Assembly (NCBI RefSeq): GCF_900115185.1
Contig: NZ_FOVN01000001.1
Coordinates: 1,116,001 to 1,180,000, forward strand
DNA length: 64,000 nucleotides
Direction: 5' to 3'
DNA from: Algorimicrobium echini
GTDB lineage: Bacteria; Bacteroidota; Bacteroidia; Flavobacteriales; Flavobacteriaceae
A program made the translations under genes and the position numbers. The first letter of the stretch is position 1. The number at the start of each line of letters is the position of its first letter. Below, piece by piece: positions 27,831-37,127 of the stretch. The notes under the pieces were generated by a model, which was given only the letters and a program-made list of their open reading frames with translations, had not been told where the DNA came from and ran no database searches.

Positions 27831-28898
27831 ATGACAGCTTTTTTAACAATTATAATCGTACTTTTTATCGCTATTGCTATTTGGCAAATGGTAAAAATAT
27901 TTGATTTAGCACAGGTAGGTGTATCAGACAACCAAGTTGCAAACGAAAACGACAATAAGGTTAATGCATATTTAATGATAGGGTTTCTTATTTTTATTTA
28001 TGTAATTACCATTGTTTGTTTTGTATTATGGGGAGATTTACCATTAATGTCAAATTCAGCATCTGAACATGGCCCTGAAATTGATAATTTAATGATTATT
28101 TCTATGATCATTATTTTTATTGTGCAAACAATTACCCAATTTCTATTGCACTATTTTGCTTATAAGTATCGTGGTGAAAAAGGTAAAAAAGCCTTGTATT
28201 TTGCTGATAACAACACATTAGAGGCTATTTGGACTATCATTCCTGTAATTGTTTTAGCTGGTTTAATTATCTATGGTCTGTTTACATGGACTAGCATCAT
28301 GAATGTTAATGAAGATGATGATCCACTAGTGTTAGAATTATATGCACAGCAATTTAACTGGAAAGCACGTTACGGTGGAAACGATAATACACTTGGTAAA
28401 GCCAATGTTCGGTTAATTAATTTAGATAATGCAAACATTTTAGGTCTTGATGAAGCAGATCCTAATGCTCAAGATGATATTATAACTACCGAATTACATT
28501 TGCCAGTTGGTAAGCCCGTGTTAATTAAAATGCGTTCACAAGACGTATTACACTCCGCTTATATGCCTCATTTCAGAGCTCAAATGAATTGTGTTCCAGG
28601 TATGATTACTCAATTTGGTTTCACGCCAACGGTAACCACTGCCGAAATGAGACAAACCCCTGAAATGATAGAGAAGGTTGCTAATATTAATGAAATCCGT
28701 AAGGAAAAAAGTAAAGAACTAGCTGCCAAAGGAGAAGCAGCACTAGATCCTTATGAATTCGATTATATATTATTATGTAATAAAATTTGCGGTAAATCAC
28801 ATTACAACATGCAAATGAAAATCATAGTAGAAACCCAAGAAGAATTTGACGCTTGGATGGCAGAACAAAAAGAATTTAAAGATTCTTTAATTAAGTAA
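27831..28898 (+). CDS. coxB: Cytochrome c oxidase subunit II
   Basis: A 355-residue subunit carrying the CuA electron entry site. The CuA ligands are visible: His in LHSAYMPHF, then CNKICGKSHYNM (C-x3-C-x3-H-x2-M). Four hydrophobic segments precede the cupredoxin domain (about residues 1-22, 42-65, 80-105 and 130-155); the canonical subunit II has two, so the first two are a lineage extension. There is no fused cytochrome c domain, in keeping with electrons arriving from ActA/ActE. It is co-transcribed between actF and coxA. Confidence 0.95.
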   Translation: MTAFLTIIIVLFIAIAIWQMVKIFDLAQVGVSDNQVANENDNKVNAYLMIGFLIFIYVITIVCFVLWGDLPLMSNSASEHGPEIDNLMIISMIIIFIVQTITQFLLHYFAYKYRGEKGKKALYFADNNTLEAIWTIIPVIVLAGLIIYGLFTWTSIMNVNEDDDPLVLELYAQQFNWKARYGGNDNTLGKANVRLINLDNANILGLDEADPNAQDDIITTELHLPVGKPVLIKMRSQDVLHSAYMPHFRAQMNCVPGMITQFGFTPTVTTAEMRQTPEMIEKVANINEIRKEKSKELAAKGEAALDPYEFDYILLCNKICGKSHYNMQMKIIVETQEEFDAWMAEQKEFKDSLIK

Positions 28899-28933
28899 GT
28901 ACAAACGGTTTTAAAAAAAGTATATAGAAGATT

Positions 28934-30727
28934 ATGTCAACACACGCAGATACTCACGCTCACGACGACGATCACGGACATCATCATAAAGAAACATTCG
29001 TAACTAAATATATATTTAGTCAGGATCATAAAATGATTGCCAAGCAGTACCTAGTAACTGGTACTATAATGGGTGTAATTGGTGTATTAATGTCTATTAT
29101 GTTCCGTATGCAAATTGCATGGCCAGAGGAACCAAATATATTATTTGAAGCGTTGCTAGGAAAATGGGCACCAGGAGGTGTTATGGACGCTGATATTTAT
29201 TTAGCATTGGTAACTATTCATGGAACCATTATGGTGTTCTTTGTGTTAACTGCTGGTTTAAGTGGTACATTTAGTAACCTGTTAATTCCATTACAAATTG
29301 GTGCACGAGATATGGCATCAGGCTTTTTAAACATGATTTCTTATTGGTTGTTCTTTTTATCAAGTGTAATCATGGTTATTTCTTTATTTGTTGAGGCTGG
29401 ACCAGCTGCAGCTGGATGGACAATTTATCCACCATTATCAGCATTGCCTATGGCACAAGGAGGTTCAGGTATGGGTATGACTCTATGGTTAGTCTCTATG
29501 GCAATATTTATTGCTTCCTCTTTATTAGGATCATTAAATTACGTGGTTACTGTTATTAATTTACGTACCAAAGGTATGTCTATGACGCGCTTACCATTAA
29601 CTATTTGGGCGTTTTTTGTAACCGCTATTATTGGTATTGTTTCCTTCCCTGTATTATTATCAGCTGCTTTATTACTTATAATGGATAGAAGTTTTGGAAC
29701 ATCCTTCTTCTTATCAGATATTTTTATACAAGGCGAGGTGTTACATTATCAAGGTGGTTCTCCCGTATTATTTGAACACTTATTCTGGTTCCTAGGACAT
29801 CCAGAAGTATACATTGTAATTCTACCTGCAATGGGATTAGTTTCTGAAATTATGGCAACCAATTCACGTAAACCAATTTTTGGTTATCGTGCTATGATTG
29901 CATCTATTTTAGCTATAGCCTTTTTATCAACCATTGTTTGGGGGCACCATATGTTCGTGTCAGGTATGAATCCATTTTTAGGATCTGTATTTACATTTAC
30001 AACTCTATTAATTGCAATTCCTTCAGCCGTAAAAGCTTTTAACTGGATTACAACCATTTGGAAAGGTAATATTCAAATGAATCCTGCCATGTTGTTTTCA
30101 ATTGGATTTGTTTCTACGTTTATAACAGGTGGTTTAACAGGTATTATTCTAGGTGATAGTGCGCTTGATATTAATGTTCATGATACTTATTTTGTTATTG
30201 CGCATTTCCATTTAGTTATGGGTATTTCTGCATTATACGGTATGTTTGCTGGTATTTACCATTGGTATCCAAAAATGTTTGGGCGTATGTTAAATAAAAA
30301 ATTAGGATACATTCATTTCTGGGTAACTGCTGTGTGTGCTTATGGCGTATTCTTCCCAATGCACTTTATTGGAATGGCTGGTTTACCAAGACGTTATTAT
30401 ACAAACTCGAATTTCCCATTGTTTGATGATTTAGCAAATGTTAATGTGGTAATAACTATTTTTGCTATTATTGGTGGGATATTTCAATTGGTATATTTAT
30501 ACAATTTCTTTGCAAGTATGTTCTATGGTAAGAAAGCAGAACAGAATCCATGGAAATCTACTACTTTAGAATGGACGACTCCAGTGAAACACCTTCACGG
30601 AAATTGGCCAGGCGCTATACCTCATGTTTACCGTTGGTCTTATGACTATAGCAAACCCGGTCATGATGTTGATTTTGTTCCCCAAAATGTACCATTAATG
30701 GAGGGAGAAGAAGAACTACACCATTAA
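28934..30727 (+). CDS. coxA: Cytochrome c oxidase subunit I
   Basis: A 597-residue heme-copper oxidase catalytic subunit with twelve or more helices. Ligands and channel motifs are clear: low-spin heme His in TIHGTIMVFFV, the CuB His and cross-linked Tyr in GHPEVYIVILP, the CuB pair in WGHHMF, and the heme His pair in HDTYFVIAHFHLVMG. A His/Asp-rich N-terminal tail (MSTHADTHAHDDDHGHHH) precedes helix 1. It reduces oxygen to water with proton pumping. It is the last gene of the act-cox operon and is followed by a strong terminator. Confidence 0.97.
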   Translation: MSTHADTHAHDDDHGHHHKETFVTKYIFSQDHKMIAKQYLVTGTIMGVIGVLMSIMFRMQIAWPEEPNILFEALLGKWAPGGVMDADIYLALVTIHGTIMVFFVLTAGLSGTFSNLLIPLQIGARDMASGFLNMISYWLFFLSSVIMVISLFVEAGPAAAGWTIYPPLSALPMAQGGSGMGMTLWLVSMAIFIASSLLGSLNYVVTVINLRTKGMSMTRLPLTIWAFFVTAIIGIVSFPVLLSAALLLIMDRSFGTSFFLSDIFIQGEVLHYQGGSPVLFEHLFWFLGHPEVYIVILPAMGLVSEIMATNSRKPIFGYRAMIASILAIAFLSTIVWGHHMFVSGMNPFLGSVFTFTTLLIAIPSAVKAFNWITTIWKGNIQMNPAMLFSIGFVSTFITGGLTGIILGDSALDINVHDTYFVIAHFHLVMGISALYGMFAGIYHWYPKMFGRMLNKKLGYIHFWVTAVCAYGVFFPMHFIGMAGLPRRYYTNSNFPLFDDLANVNVVITIFAIIGGIFQLVYLYNFFASMFYGKKAEQNPWKSTTLEWTTPVKHLHGNWPGAIPHVYRWSYDYSKPGHDVDFVPQNVPLMEGEEELHH

Positions 30728-30769
30728 AAACAGATTTAGTAATATAGTTTACTAAAGATTTCAAATAAC

Positions 30770-30802
30770 AAAGCCTTTCTAATAGCAGAAAGGCTTTTTT
30801 TA
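30770..30802 (+). terminator. Terminator of the act-cox operon
   Basis: AAGCCTTTCT (30771-30780) pairs perfectly with AGAAAGGCTT (30787-30796), loop AATAGC, followed by a T run. Confidence 0.88.
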
Positions 30803-30827
30803 TACCAATAGGTTACTGAACACTTTG

Positions 30828-30835
30828 TATATTTG
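30828..30835 (+). promoter_or_regulatory. -7 element of ruvB promoter
   Basis: TATATTTG, an exact TAnnTTTG match about 57 bp before the ruvB start. No clear -33 element. Confidence 0.55.
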
Positions 30836-30891
30836 TTTAGCAAGTTTTATATATATGTAATAAATATGATTCCATCTTCATGGAACTAAAG

Positions 30892-31917
30892 ATGAACGAA
30901 AACCTAGATCCTACAAACGAAAAATTTTCTCCAGAAGAAAATGATGTCGAAAAAAAGTTAAGACCCTTATCCTTTGATGATTTTACGGGTCAAGACCAAG
31001 TATTGGAAAATCTACAAATATTTGTACAAGCTGCTAATGGTCGGGATGAAGCGCTAGATCATACCTTGTTTCATGGACCACCAGGGCTGGGAAAAACCAC
31101 ATTAGCACACATTCTTGCTAGTGAATTGGGTGTGAGCATTAAAGTCACTTCTGGACCCGTTTTGGATAAGCCCGGAGATTTAGCAGGCTTACTTACCAAT
31201 TTGGATGATCGTGATGTTTTATTTATTGATGAAATTCATAGATTAAGTCCTATTGTTGAAGAGTATTTGTATTCGGCAATGGAGGACTATAAAATTGATA
31301 TCATGATTGAGTCTGGACCCAATGCCAGAACCGTTCAGATAAATTTAAACCCCTTTACCTTAATTGGCGCTACCACGCGTTCCGGATTATTAACAGCGCC
31401 AATGCGTGCGCGTTTTGGAATCCAAAGTCGTTTACAGTATTATAACACGGAATTATTAACAACCATTGTACAACGTAGTGCCTCCATTTTAAATGTGCCT
31501 ATAACTATTGAAGCTGCAGTTGAAATAGCGGGAAGAAGCCGTGGAACACCGCGTATTGCTAATGCGTTACTTCGTCGTGTACGGGATTTTGCCCAAATTA
31601 AAGGTAATGGTAATATAGATATTAAAATTGCACGTTTTGCTTTAGAAGCCTTGCATGTAGATGCACACGGTTTAGATGAAATGGATAATAAAATTTTAAC
31701 CACCATCATCGATAAGTTTAAAGGAGGACCAGTAGGTATTACAACCCTCGCTACGGCAGTTAGTGAAAGTGCTGAAACCATTGAAGAAGTATACGAACCC
31801 TTTTTAATTCAACAAGGTTTTATCATGCGAACACCTCGTGGTCGCGAAGTAACCGAGCAAGCTTATCAGCATTTAGGTCGTGTTAAAGGTCCTACGCAAG
31901 GTGGCTTATTTACTTAA
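30892..31917 (+). CDS. ruvB: Holliday junction DNA helicase RuvB
   Basis: A 341-residue AAA+ motor of the RuvAB branch-migration complex. Walker A is GPPGLGKTT (about residue 62), Walker B is LFIDEIHR, sensor 1 is in [17 protein letters not shown], and the C-terminal winged-helix has [10 protein letters not shown]. The start is placed at the ATG of [10 protein letters not shown] (30892), matching the usual family N-terminus; an in-frame ATG four codons earlier (30880) is also possible. ruvA is 7.6 kb downstream on the same strand, not adjacent. Confidence 0.96.
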   Translation: MNENLDPTNEKFSPEENDVEKKLRPLSFDDFTGQDQVLENLQIFVQAANGRDEALDHTLFHGPPGLGKTTLAHILASELGVSIKVTSGPVLDKPGDLAGLLTNLDDRDVLFIDEIHRLSPIVEEYLYSAMEDYKIDIMIESGPNARTVQINLNPFTLIGATTRSGLLTAPMRARFGIQSRLQYYNTELLTTIVQRSASILNVPITIEAAVEIAGRSRGTPRIANALLRRVRDFAQIKGNGNIDIKIARFALEALHVDAHGLDEMDNKILTTIIDKFKGGPVGITTLATAVSESAETIEEVYEPFLIQQGFIMRTPRGREVTEQAYQHLGRVKGPTQGGLFT

Positions 31918-31985
31918 AACTCTAAATGGGATGCTTTGCAAATTTTAAAAAAAATAGAAGGCTGTAAACAGATAAATTTAAAAAA

Positions 31986-33320
31986 TTGACATCTAAAAAC
32001 ACCATTCCAACAGTTCCATTAAGTAGGTTTTTAAAGCATTCACTAGAAATTCTCAAAAACCCGTTACCGTTTCATCACAAAAACTTTAGCGAACAAGGTG
32101 ATGTGTTCAGGTTAAAAATAGGATTTACTAATAGTGTTGTTTTTATTCGTGATGCAGCCTTTGCTGAATATGTACTTCAAAAAAATCAAAAAAACTATAC
32201 CAAATCTAAAATCCAAACGGAAGATTTGGTGAAATATGTAGGCAAGGGTCTATTAACTTCGGAAGGCGAACATTGGAAAAAGCAACGAAAACTTATTCAA
32301 CCGGCTTTTCATAAAAAACAATTAGAAAACCTTTTAGAATCCATTAAAAATGCCATTATTTCAGAATATACTAAAATTGAAGAGAACCAATTAATAGATA
32401 TTTTTCCAATTCTCAATGATTTGGCGTTTCAAACCGTTGTAAAATCGTTATTCAGTAGTGTAGCCAATCAAGATGATATTAATCGTTTACAATATATAAC
32501 TGAAGCTGCTCAAAAAATGTTGGTTAAAGAATTACGCCAACCGTATTTAGGGTGGTGGTTCCATTGGACAGGAGAAATTAAAAAACATATTGAGCTAACG
32601 GACGAAGCCCGACAAATTTTAAAACGAATTGTAGACAAACGGCGAGCATCAAATATAAAAGAGCACGATTTGTTGGATATGCTTCTGGAGGCTAAATATG
32701 ACGATGGCACTTCCATGGATGAAGAGCAGTTAATTGATGAAATTTTAATTTTATTTACAGCTGGACACGAAACCACATCAAATGCACTCACTTTTGCAAC
32801 ACAATTGCTCGCATTACACCCTGAATGGCAAGAAAAAATATATACAGAACGTCAAGAATTACTAGAAGTAAGTTCTGACTTAATGACTTTAGTTACAAAA
32901 TCCAAAGTTTGTCAGCAAGTCATTGAAGAAGCCATGCGCTTATATCCACCCGCTTATTTTATAGACCGCGTGAATATAGAAACGGATAGTTTTGGTGAAT
33001 TCGACTTTGAAGCTGGATCTAACTTGCTGTTTTCGGTTTATGAAATCCACCGTCACCCAGATTTATGGAACCAACCAAATAGTTTTAAACCCGATCGTTT
33101 TAGTGAAGGGAGTCGAAAATTTTCATCTCAATATTTTCCTTTTGGAGCAGGACCACGAAAATGCATTGGAAACAATTTTGCTATGTTTGAAATGATAATT
33201 GCCATATCAGAATTAGTAGCAATTTACAAAATAACTCCCATCTTTGAAGCTATAGATATCACACCACTAATAACTCTAAAACCTAAAAATGCTTTCCTTA
33301 AATTTGAAAGCCGTATATAA
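31986..33320 (+). CDS. Cytochrome P450
   Basis: A 444-residue soluble P450 mono-oxygenase. The I-helix oxygen-activation motif AGHETTSN is near residue 258, the K-helix ExxR (EEAMR) near 314-318, and the heme-thiolate loop FGAGPRKCIGN has the axial Cys near 393. Sequence character is closest to the class that includes CYP102-like fatty-acid hydroxylases; the substrate is unknown. There is no ATG before the conserved N-terminus. The first usable codon is TTG at 31986, with an in-frame stop 19 bases upstream, so a TTG start is likely. It lies 68 bp after ruvB without an evident promoter. No redox partner gene is adjacent. Confidence 0.92.
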   Translation: MTSKNTIPTVPLSRFLKHSLEILKNPLPFHHKNFSEQGDVFRLKIGFTNSVVFIRDAAFAEYVLQKNQKNYTKSKIQTEDLVKYVGKGLLTSEGEHWKKQRKLIQPAFHKKQLENLLESIKNAIISEYTKIEENQLIDIFPILNDLAFQTVVKSLFSSVANQDDINRLQYITEAAQKMLVKELRQPYLGWWFHWTGEIKKHIELTDEARQILKRIVDKRRASNIKEHDLLDMLLEAKYDDGTSMDEEQLIDEILILFTAGHETTSNALTFATQLLALHPEWQEKIYTERQELLEVSSDLMTLVTKSKVCQQVIEEAMRLYPPAYFIDRVNIETDSFGEFDFEAGSNLLFSVYEIHRHPDLWNQPNSFKPDRFSEGSRKFSSQYFPFGAGPRKCIGNNFAMFEMIIAISELVAIYKITPIFEAIDITPLITLKPKNAFLKFESRI

Positions 33321-33336
33321 CTACAATAAATTATTG

Positions 33337-33435
33337 ATGATGTCAGACTGGGTGTCCATTAACTGCGCTCAAGATGAATTAAAATTCTTAAACAGGATGC
33401 TAACCAATTATAAAAACAAAAAAACTAGTAATTGA
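33337..33435 (+). CDS. Small ORF overlapping the queG start
   Basis: A 32-codon open frame ([10 protein letters not shown] to KNKKTSN) between the P450 gene and queG. Its stop codon TGA overlaps the TTG start of queG in the string TTGA, the arrangement seen in translationally coupled genes. I do not recognise the peptide; it could be a coupling leader, a small protein or chance. One Cys, no membrane segment. Confidence 0.3.
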   Translation: MMSDWVSINCAQDELKFLNRMLTNYKNKKTSN

Positions 33436-34355
33436 CCAATAAATCTAAATACAGTCAAATTATTAAAGATGAAGCCAAACGCCTTGGGTTTTTATCTTGC
33501 GGTATTAGTCAAGCTGGTTTTTTAGAAGAGGAAGCGCCAAGACTTGAATCGTGGTTAAAAAACAAGAGTCATGGCGACATGCAATACATGGAAAACCATT
33601 TCGATAAACGTCTCGATCCTACAAAATTGGTAGAAGGCTCAAAAAGCGTCGTGTCCTTATTACTAAATTATTATCCGTCCGAAACGCAACATGCTGACAC
33701 CTACAAAATCTCTAAATACGCATACGGAACCGATTATCATTTTGTTATAAAAGATAAATTAAAAGAGCTTTTACAAACTATTCAAGAAGAAATAGGCGAG
33801 GTTGGTGGTCGTGCTTTTGTAGATTCGGCTCCTGTACTAGATAAAGCTTGGGCAGCCAAATCGGGTTTAGGATGGATTGGGAAACATTCTAATTTATTAA
33901 CGCAGCAAGTGGGTTCGTTTTATTTTATTGCTGAATTAGTAATTGATTTAGAGTTGGAATATGATGCCGTTACAACCAATCATTGCGGTACCTGCACCAA
34001 ATGCATAGATGCCTGTCCAACCCAAGCTATTACAGAACCCTATGTGGTAGATGGTAGTAAATGTATTTCCTATTTTACCATTGAATTAAAAGAAAATATT
34101 CCAACCGAATTTAAAGGTAAGTTTAACGATTGGATGTTTGGTTGCGATATTTGCCAAGACGTTTGTCCCTGGAATCGGTTTTCAAAAGCACATAGCGAAC
34201 CGCTTTTCAATCCACACCCTGAATTATTGGATATGACCAAAAAAGATTGGGAAGAAATAACCGAGGACACGTTCCGTAAAGTATTTCAAAAATCGGCTGT
34301 AAAACGAACCAAATTTTCAGGACTTACGCGAAATATTGATTTTTTACTTGAATAA
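33432..34355 (+). CDS. queG: Epoxyqueuosine reductase QueG
   Basis: A 307-residue cobalamin-dependent enzyme that converts epoxyqueuosine to queuosine in the wobble position of GUN-anticodon tRNAs. Two 4Fe-4S motifs are visible: [12 protein letters not shown] (about residues 185-196) and [11 protein letters not shown] (about 238-248). The N-terminal half carries [22 protein letters not shown], typical of QueG. The start is TTG at 33432, directly after an in-frame TAA, so no upstream ATG is possible. The E. coli protein has extra C-terminal HEAT-like repeats that are absent here. Confidence 0.94.
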   Translation: MTNKSKYSQIIKDEAKRLGFLSCGISQAGFLEEEAPRLESWLKNKSHGDMQYMENHFDKRLDPTKLVEGSKSVVSLLLNYYPSETQHADTYKISKYAYGTDYHFVIKDKLKELLQTIQEEIGEVGGRAFVDSAPVLDKAWAAKSGLGWIGKHSNLLTQQVGSFYFIAELVIDLELEYDAVTTNHCGTCTKCIDACPTQAITEPYVVDGSKCISYFTIELKENIPTEFKGKFNDWMFGCDICQDVCPWNRFSKAHSEPLFNPHPELLDMTKKDWEEITEDTFRKVFQKSAVKRTKFSGLTRNIDFLLE

Positions 34356-34521
34356 AATTCAATTATAATTCTAAAATATTTATTTTCAAGGTTTTATAAT
34401 TTCGTATTTTTATTTCCGATTTTATTTTTTAAATATTTTCAACTGTTTTTCATTAAATTAATATACTTTTATACCAATCCCTTCATACAGGTTTCCAATT
34501 GATAGCCCCAAAATTAATCGT

Positions 34522-34677
34522 ATGAATACAGATATTAATGTTTTAATTGTTGATGATCATCCCATAATCATTGGCGCCTACAGACTTGCTTTAGAAGCAC
34601 TTTCTAAAAATAATCCCGAATTTTCTTTTTATATATTTCAAGCCACAGAAATGGATGAAGCGCTTGATTTGATATGA
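34522..34677 (+). pseudogene. Truncated LuxR-type response regulator (receiver N-terminus)
   Basis: 51 codons encoding the start of a receiver domain: MNTDINVLIVDDHPIII with the acidic pair DD and then GAYRLALEAL and EMDEALDLI. The frame stops before the phosphorylated Asp (expected near residue 55-60) and the DNA-binding domain, so it cannot work as a regulator. The following bases change at once into the tail of an unrelated VKOR/thioredoxin-type gene in another frame, pointing to a deletion. The 166 bp upstream, after queG, contains only AT-rich sequence. Confidence 0.75.
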
Positions 34678-34870
34678 TGCAGTTTTAGAAGCACAACAAT
34701 ATTGGTGTATTAATAATACTATAAATTTTACGCCAGCATTATTAATTAATGGAAGACAATTTCCTAAAGAGTACGAAAGAAGTGATTTATTATATTTTAT
34801 TGAAGAGCTTTTTGAGCACTTTAATAAGGAAGCTGAAAAAACACAAACATTAGAAAAACAATATATTTAG
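34673..34870 (+). pseudogene. C-terminal remnant of a VKOR/thioredoxin-type disulfide protein
   Basis: About 65 codons without a start, reading DAVLEAQQYWCINNTINFTPALLING and then RQFPKEYERSDLLYFIEELF to the stop at 34870. The cis-Pro-like FTPALLINGRQFP and the YFIEEL ending are typical of the C-terminal thioredoxin/DsbA-like domain fused to vitamin K epoxide reductase in Bacteroidota peptide-export loci. The upstream part of that gene is missing and replaced by the response-regulator fragment. A weak hairpin (34878-34895) follows. Family assignment is from memory of such proteins and should be confirmed by search. Confidence 0.65.
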
Positions 34871-34877
34871 ATAGCAA

Positions 34878-34895
34878 AACCCGAATTAACGGGTT
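34878..34895 (+). terminator. Possible weak terminator
   Basis: AACCCG pairs with CGGGTT across loop AATTAA. The T-rich stretch starts only several bases later, so it is a weak candidate. Confidence 0.35.
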
Positions 34896-34991
34896 CTGCA
34901 TTTTGAACAAAATTCTCTTGCGAGGAGTAGACACAAACTGTGAGTGTCTTAAAATGTTCACAGCAAATATAATTTTATAAACTTTTATATT

Positions 34992-35258
34992 ATGTTAAAA
35001 AACTTATTAAATTTAGAAGGCGTTAAGTCATTGAGTAAATCTCAACAAAAAACCATTGTTGGAGGCATTGGAGATGGAGGTTCAGGCGGTCCGAATGATC
35101 CTGGAAATGGTAGTTGTCTCGCAACTTGTAGTGATGGCCATAAAATACCTATTTATGGAGGTGTTTTAAGTATGATGAGATGTAACCAAGCTTGTTATAC
35201 CCAAGGAGGAGCTTCAAGTTGTTGGTCATTTGGAGGAAGTCATTGTTATTCAAGTTAA
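34992..35258 (+). CDS. Double-glycine-leader peptide with six cysteines (bacteriocin-like)
   Basis: An 88-residue precursor. The first 25 residues form a typical Bacteroidota GG leader (LKNLLNLEGVKSLSKSQQKT then IVGG), which C39-peptidase ABC transporters cut after the second Gly. The predicted mature peptide of 63 residues begins with a Gly/Pro/Asp-rich stretch and has six cysteines at 42, 46, 64, 68, 77 and 85: two CxxxC pairs (CLATC, CNQAC) plus two single Cys near the end, enough for three disulfides. No C39 transporter is nearby; a VKOR/thioredoxin remnant lies upstream and a TlpA-type protein follows. A good terminator directly after the stop suggests an abundant short transcript. Its function (toxin, signal or other) is inferred from class only. 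Confidence 0.75.
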   Translation: MLKNLLNLEGVKSLSKSQQKTIVGGIGDGGSGGPNDPGNGSCLATCSDGHKIPIYGGVLSMMRCNQACYTQGGASSCWSFGGSHCYSS

Positions 35259-35270
35259 AAATTCAATATT

Positions 35271-35308
35271 TCAAGAAGAATGATATTTGTTGTTCTTCTT
35301 GATTTTTT
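35271..35308 (+). terminator. Terminator after the GG-leader peptide gene
   Basis: TCAAGAAGAA (35271-35280) pairs perfectly with TTCTTCTTGA (35293-35302), followed by TTTTTT. It lies 12 bp after the peptide stop and 16 bp before the TlpA-like gene, so read-through may set a high peptide to TlpA ratio. Confidence 0.8.
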
Positions 35309-35324
35309 CTATATATTTTAAAAT

Positions 35325-36890
35325 ATGAAGCTCAAAAATATAGTATTTTTTATAGTTCTGTCATTGCTTTTTTATAATTGTAAGGATGATGAAAACAAAA
35401 AAATTAATGTAACAAATAATATTGAGGAACTTAAAAGCAACAAAACGGATAAGGTTGTCATTTTATGTAAATCGAAAGATTCACTAATCCTTAAATCAAT
35501 TGTTATTAGTGATGATACGCCATTATTCAATAGAACCCAAACATTCCTAGATAGTAGAATAATAGATGACGCGCTTCAATTTATATTGGATTCTATAAAA
35601 ACACCACAAACAATTGAAATTTATTGTTGGGATAAAAATTCACATTTTTACGATATTCCTATATTTATTTCGCCAGGAGATACTATCCATTTATCAATAA
35701 ATGAAAAAAGTATAGTTTTTGAAGGTGAATATTCAGAGCAAAACAATCTGTTGGTCGAATTGTATTCAAATTCGAGTTTTGATTATGGTAGGAATCCTTA
35801 CAAGGGTAATTTAATGACTTATAAGCTGAATACGAAGGATATATATGAATCTCGAATTTTATTTTATGAAAAATATGTACAAGAACATAAAATTACTAAT
35901 GTGGCTTATTTAGAAACAATTGAATCTAATCTCAAATATGAATATTTATATAATTTAATCAGTCCTAGAATTGAAAAGAGTGATGGTATGCCAGGACAGT
36001 TTATTAATTCACAAGATGGCATAAATAGTTTAATCGAAAAAGAAAATAATAATAATCAAGAGATTTTTAAATTGAATGATTATTTAGATAACGTTACCAT
36101 TGAAGATTTTAAGAATAATCCACAGCTTAATAATTTCATTTATAAAAATGCACTTAATAGTTTCATTAGATATTATTTTGAAGAATCAAATTTCCCACCT
36201 TACTCGAAAGAAAAACTAATTGCCGAAAAAGCATATATTCAAACCGAATTAAAAGGTGAATTGCGCGATTATGCCATGGCACGGATGATAAGAGATTATA
36301 CCGTTAAAGGGTTTGGTTACAGCAAAGGAAATGTTGATTATATGATGGCATTAATTGATGAATACAAAGATAGTTTTTCAAACCCATCCTATAAAAAAGA
36401 ATTAAATGAACTAAAGGATAGATTAAAAACCCATAATTTTTATTTGTCTGATAGCGCTTTAGATACTAAATTGGTTAGTAAGTTTGGGGATACTTTATCC
36501 TTAAGAAAAATATTCCATAATTCTGAACAGCGCATTAAGGTAATTGATTTTTGGGCATCTTGGTGTGGGCCTTGTATTTCAGAAATTTATAAATCAAAAC
36601 CGATCAAGGATAAACTTGCAGTGGAAAATAATGTGGAGTGGATTTACCTTTCGGTTGATGACAATAAAAAAAAATGGATTGAAAGATCTGAACAATTAAA
36701 TGAATTTTTAAATGTTAAAAATCAGTACATTGTTTTAGGAGGTACAAATTCCCCTTTAGCTAATTTCGTGAAGTTAAATGGGCTTCCTCGCTACATGATT
36801 TTAGATAAACAAAATCAAGTTATTGTAAATATGGCGCCAAAACCATCCAATATTGAAATTTTTGAGCGGATTATTAAAAGCATTGAATAA
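35325..36890 (+). CDS. TlpA-type thioredoxin lipoprotein
   Basis: A 521-residue exported protein. The signal peptide ends in a lipobox (LLFYNCKDD), so it is membrane-anchored on the extracytoplasmic side. Residues about 25-380 are a poorly conserved helical region of a kind often found before TlpA domains in Bacteroidota. The C-terminal thioredoxin domain (about 385-521) has an intact active site, VIDFWASWCGPCISE, and the cis-Pro in GLPRYMILD. It should reduce or shuffle disulfides in the periplasm. Its position right behind a six-cysteine peptide suggests it acts on that peptide; this is inference. Confidence 0.85.
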   Translation: MKLKNIVFFIVLSLLFYNCKDDENKKINVTNNIEELKSNKTDKVVILCKSKDSLILKSIVISDDTPLFNRTQTFLDSRIIDDALQFILDSIKTPQTIEIYCWDKNSHFYDIPIFISPGDTIHLSINEKSIVFEGEYSEQNNLLVELYSNSSFDYGRNPYKGNLMTYKLNTKDIYESRILFYEKYVQEHKITNVAYLETIESNLKYEYLYNLISPRIEKSDGMPGQFINSQDGINSLIEKENNNNQEIFKLNDYLDNVTIEDFKNNPQLNNFIYKNALNSFIRYYFEESNFPPYSKEKLIAEKAYIQTELKGELRDYAMARMIRDYTVKGFGYSKGNVDYMMALIDEYKDSFSNPSYKKELNELKDRLKTHNFYLSDSALDTKLVSKFGDTLSLRKIFHNSEQRIKVIDFWASWCGPCISEIYKSKPIKDKLAVENNVEWIYLSVDDNKKKWIERSEQLNEFLNVKNQYIVLGGTNSPLANFVKLNGLPRYMILDKQNQVIVNMAPKPSNIEIFERIIKSIE

Positions 36891-37095
36891 AATTAAATTC
36901 TTTCACTACATAAACATTAAGCAGTTGTTTTAATTTTTAAAACTATAGGGAAACAATTCGTTATTGTTAGAAATTAGAGAATGGATAAGATTTTTTATAA
37001 ATAAATAATAACATGTTACTTTTAAAAATTTTAAATCATAAAGATTTAAACAAATAAATGCCCCTAAAACTCTCCATCTTTTATTCCTAAACTTG

Positions 37096-37103
37096 TACAT
37101 TTG
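37096..37103 (+). promoter_or_regulatory. -7 element of malic enzyme promoter
   Basis: TACATTTG matches TAnnTTTG and lies 24 bp before the start codon. The rest of the 237-bp gap after the TlpA-like gene is AT-rich with no recognised feature. Confidence 0.6.
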
Positions 37104-37127
37104 TAAGTCCTAATAAAATATCCATTT

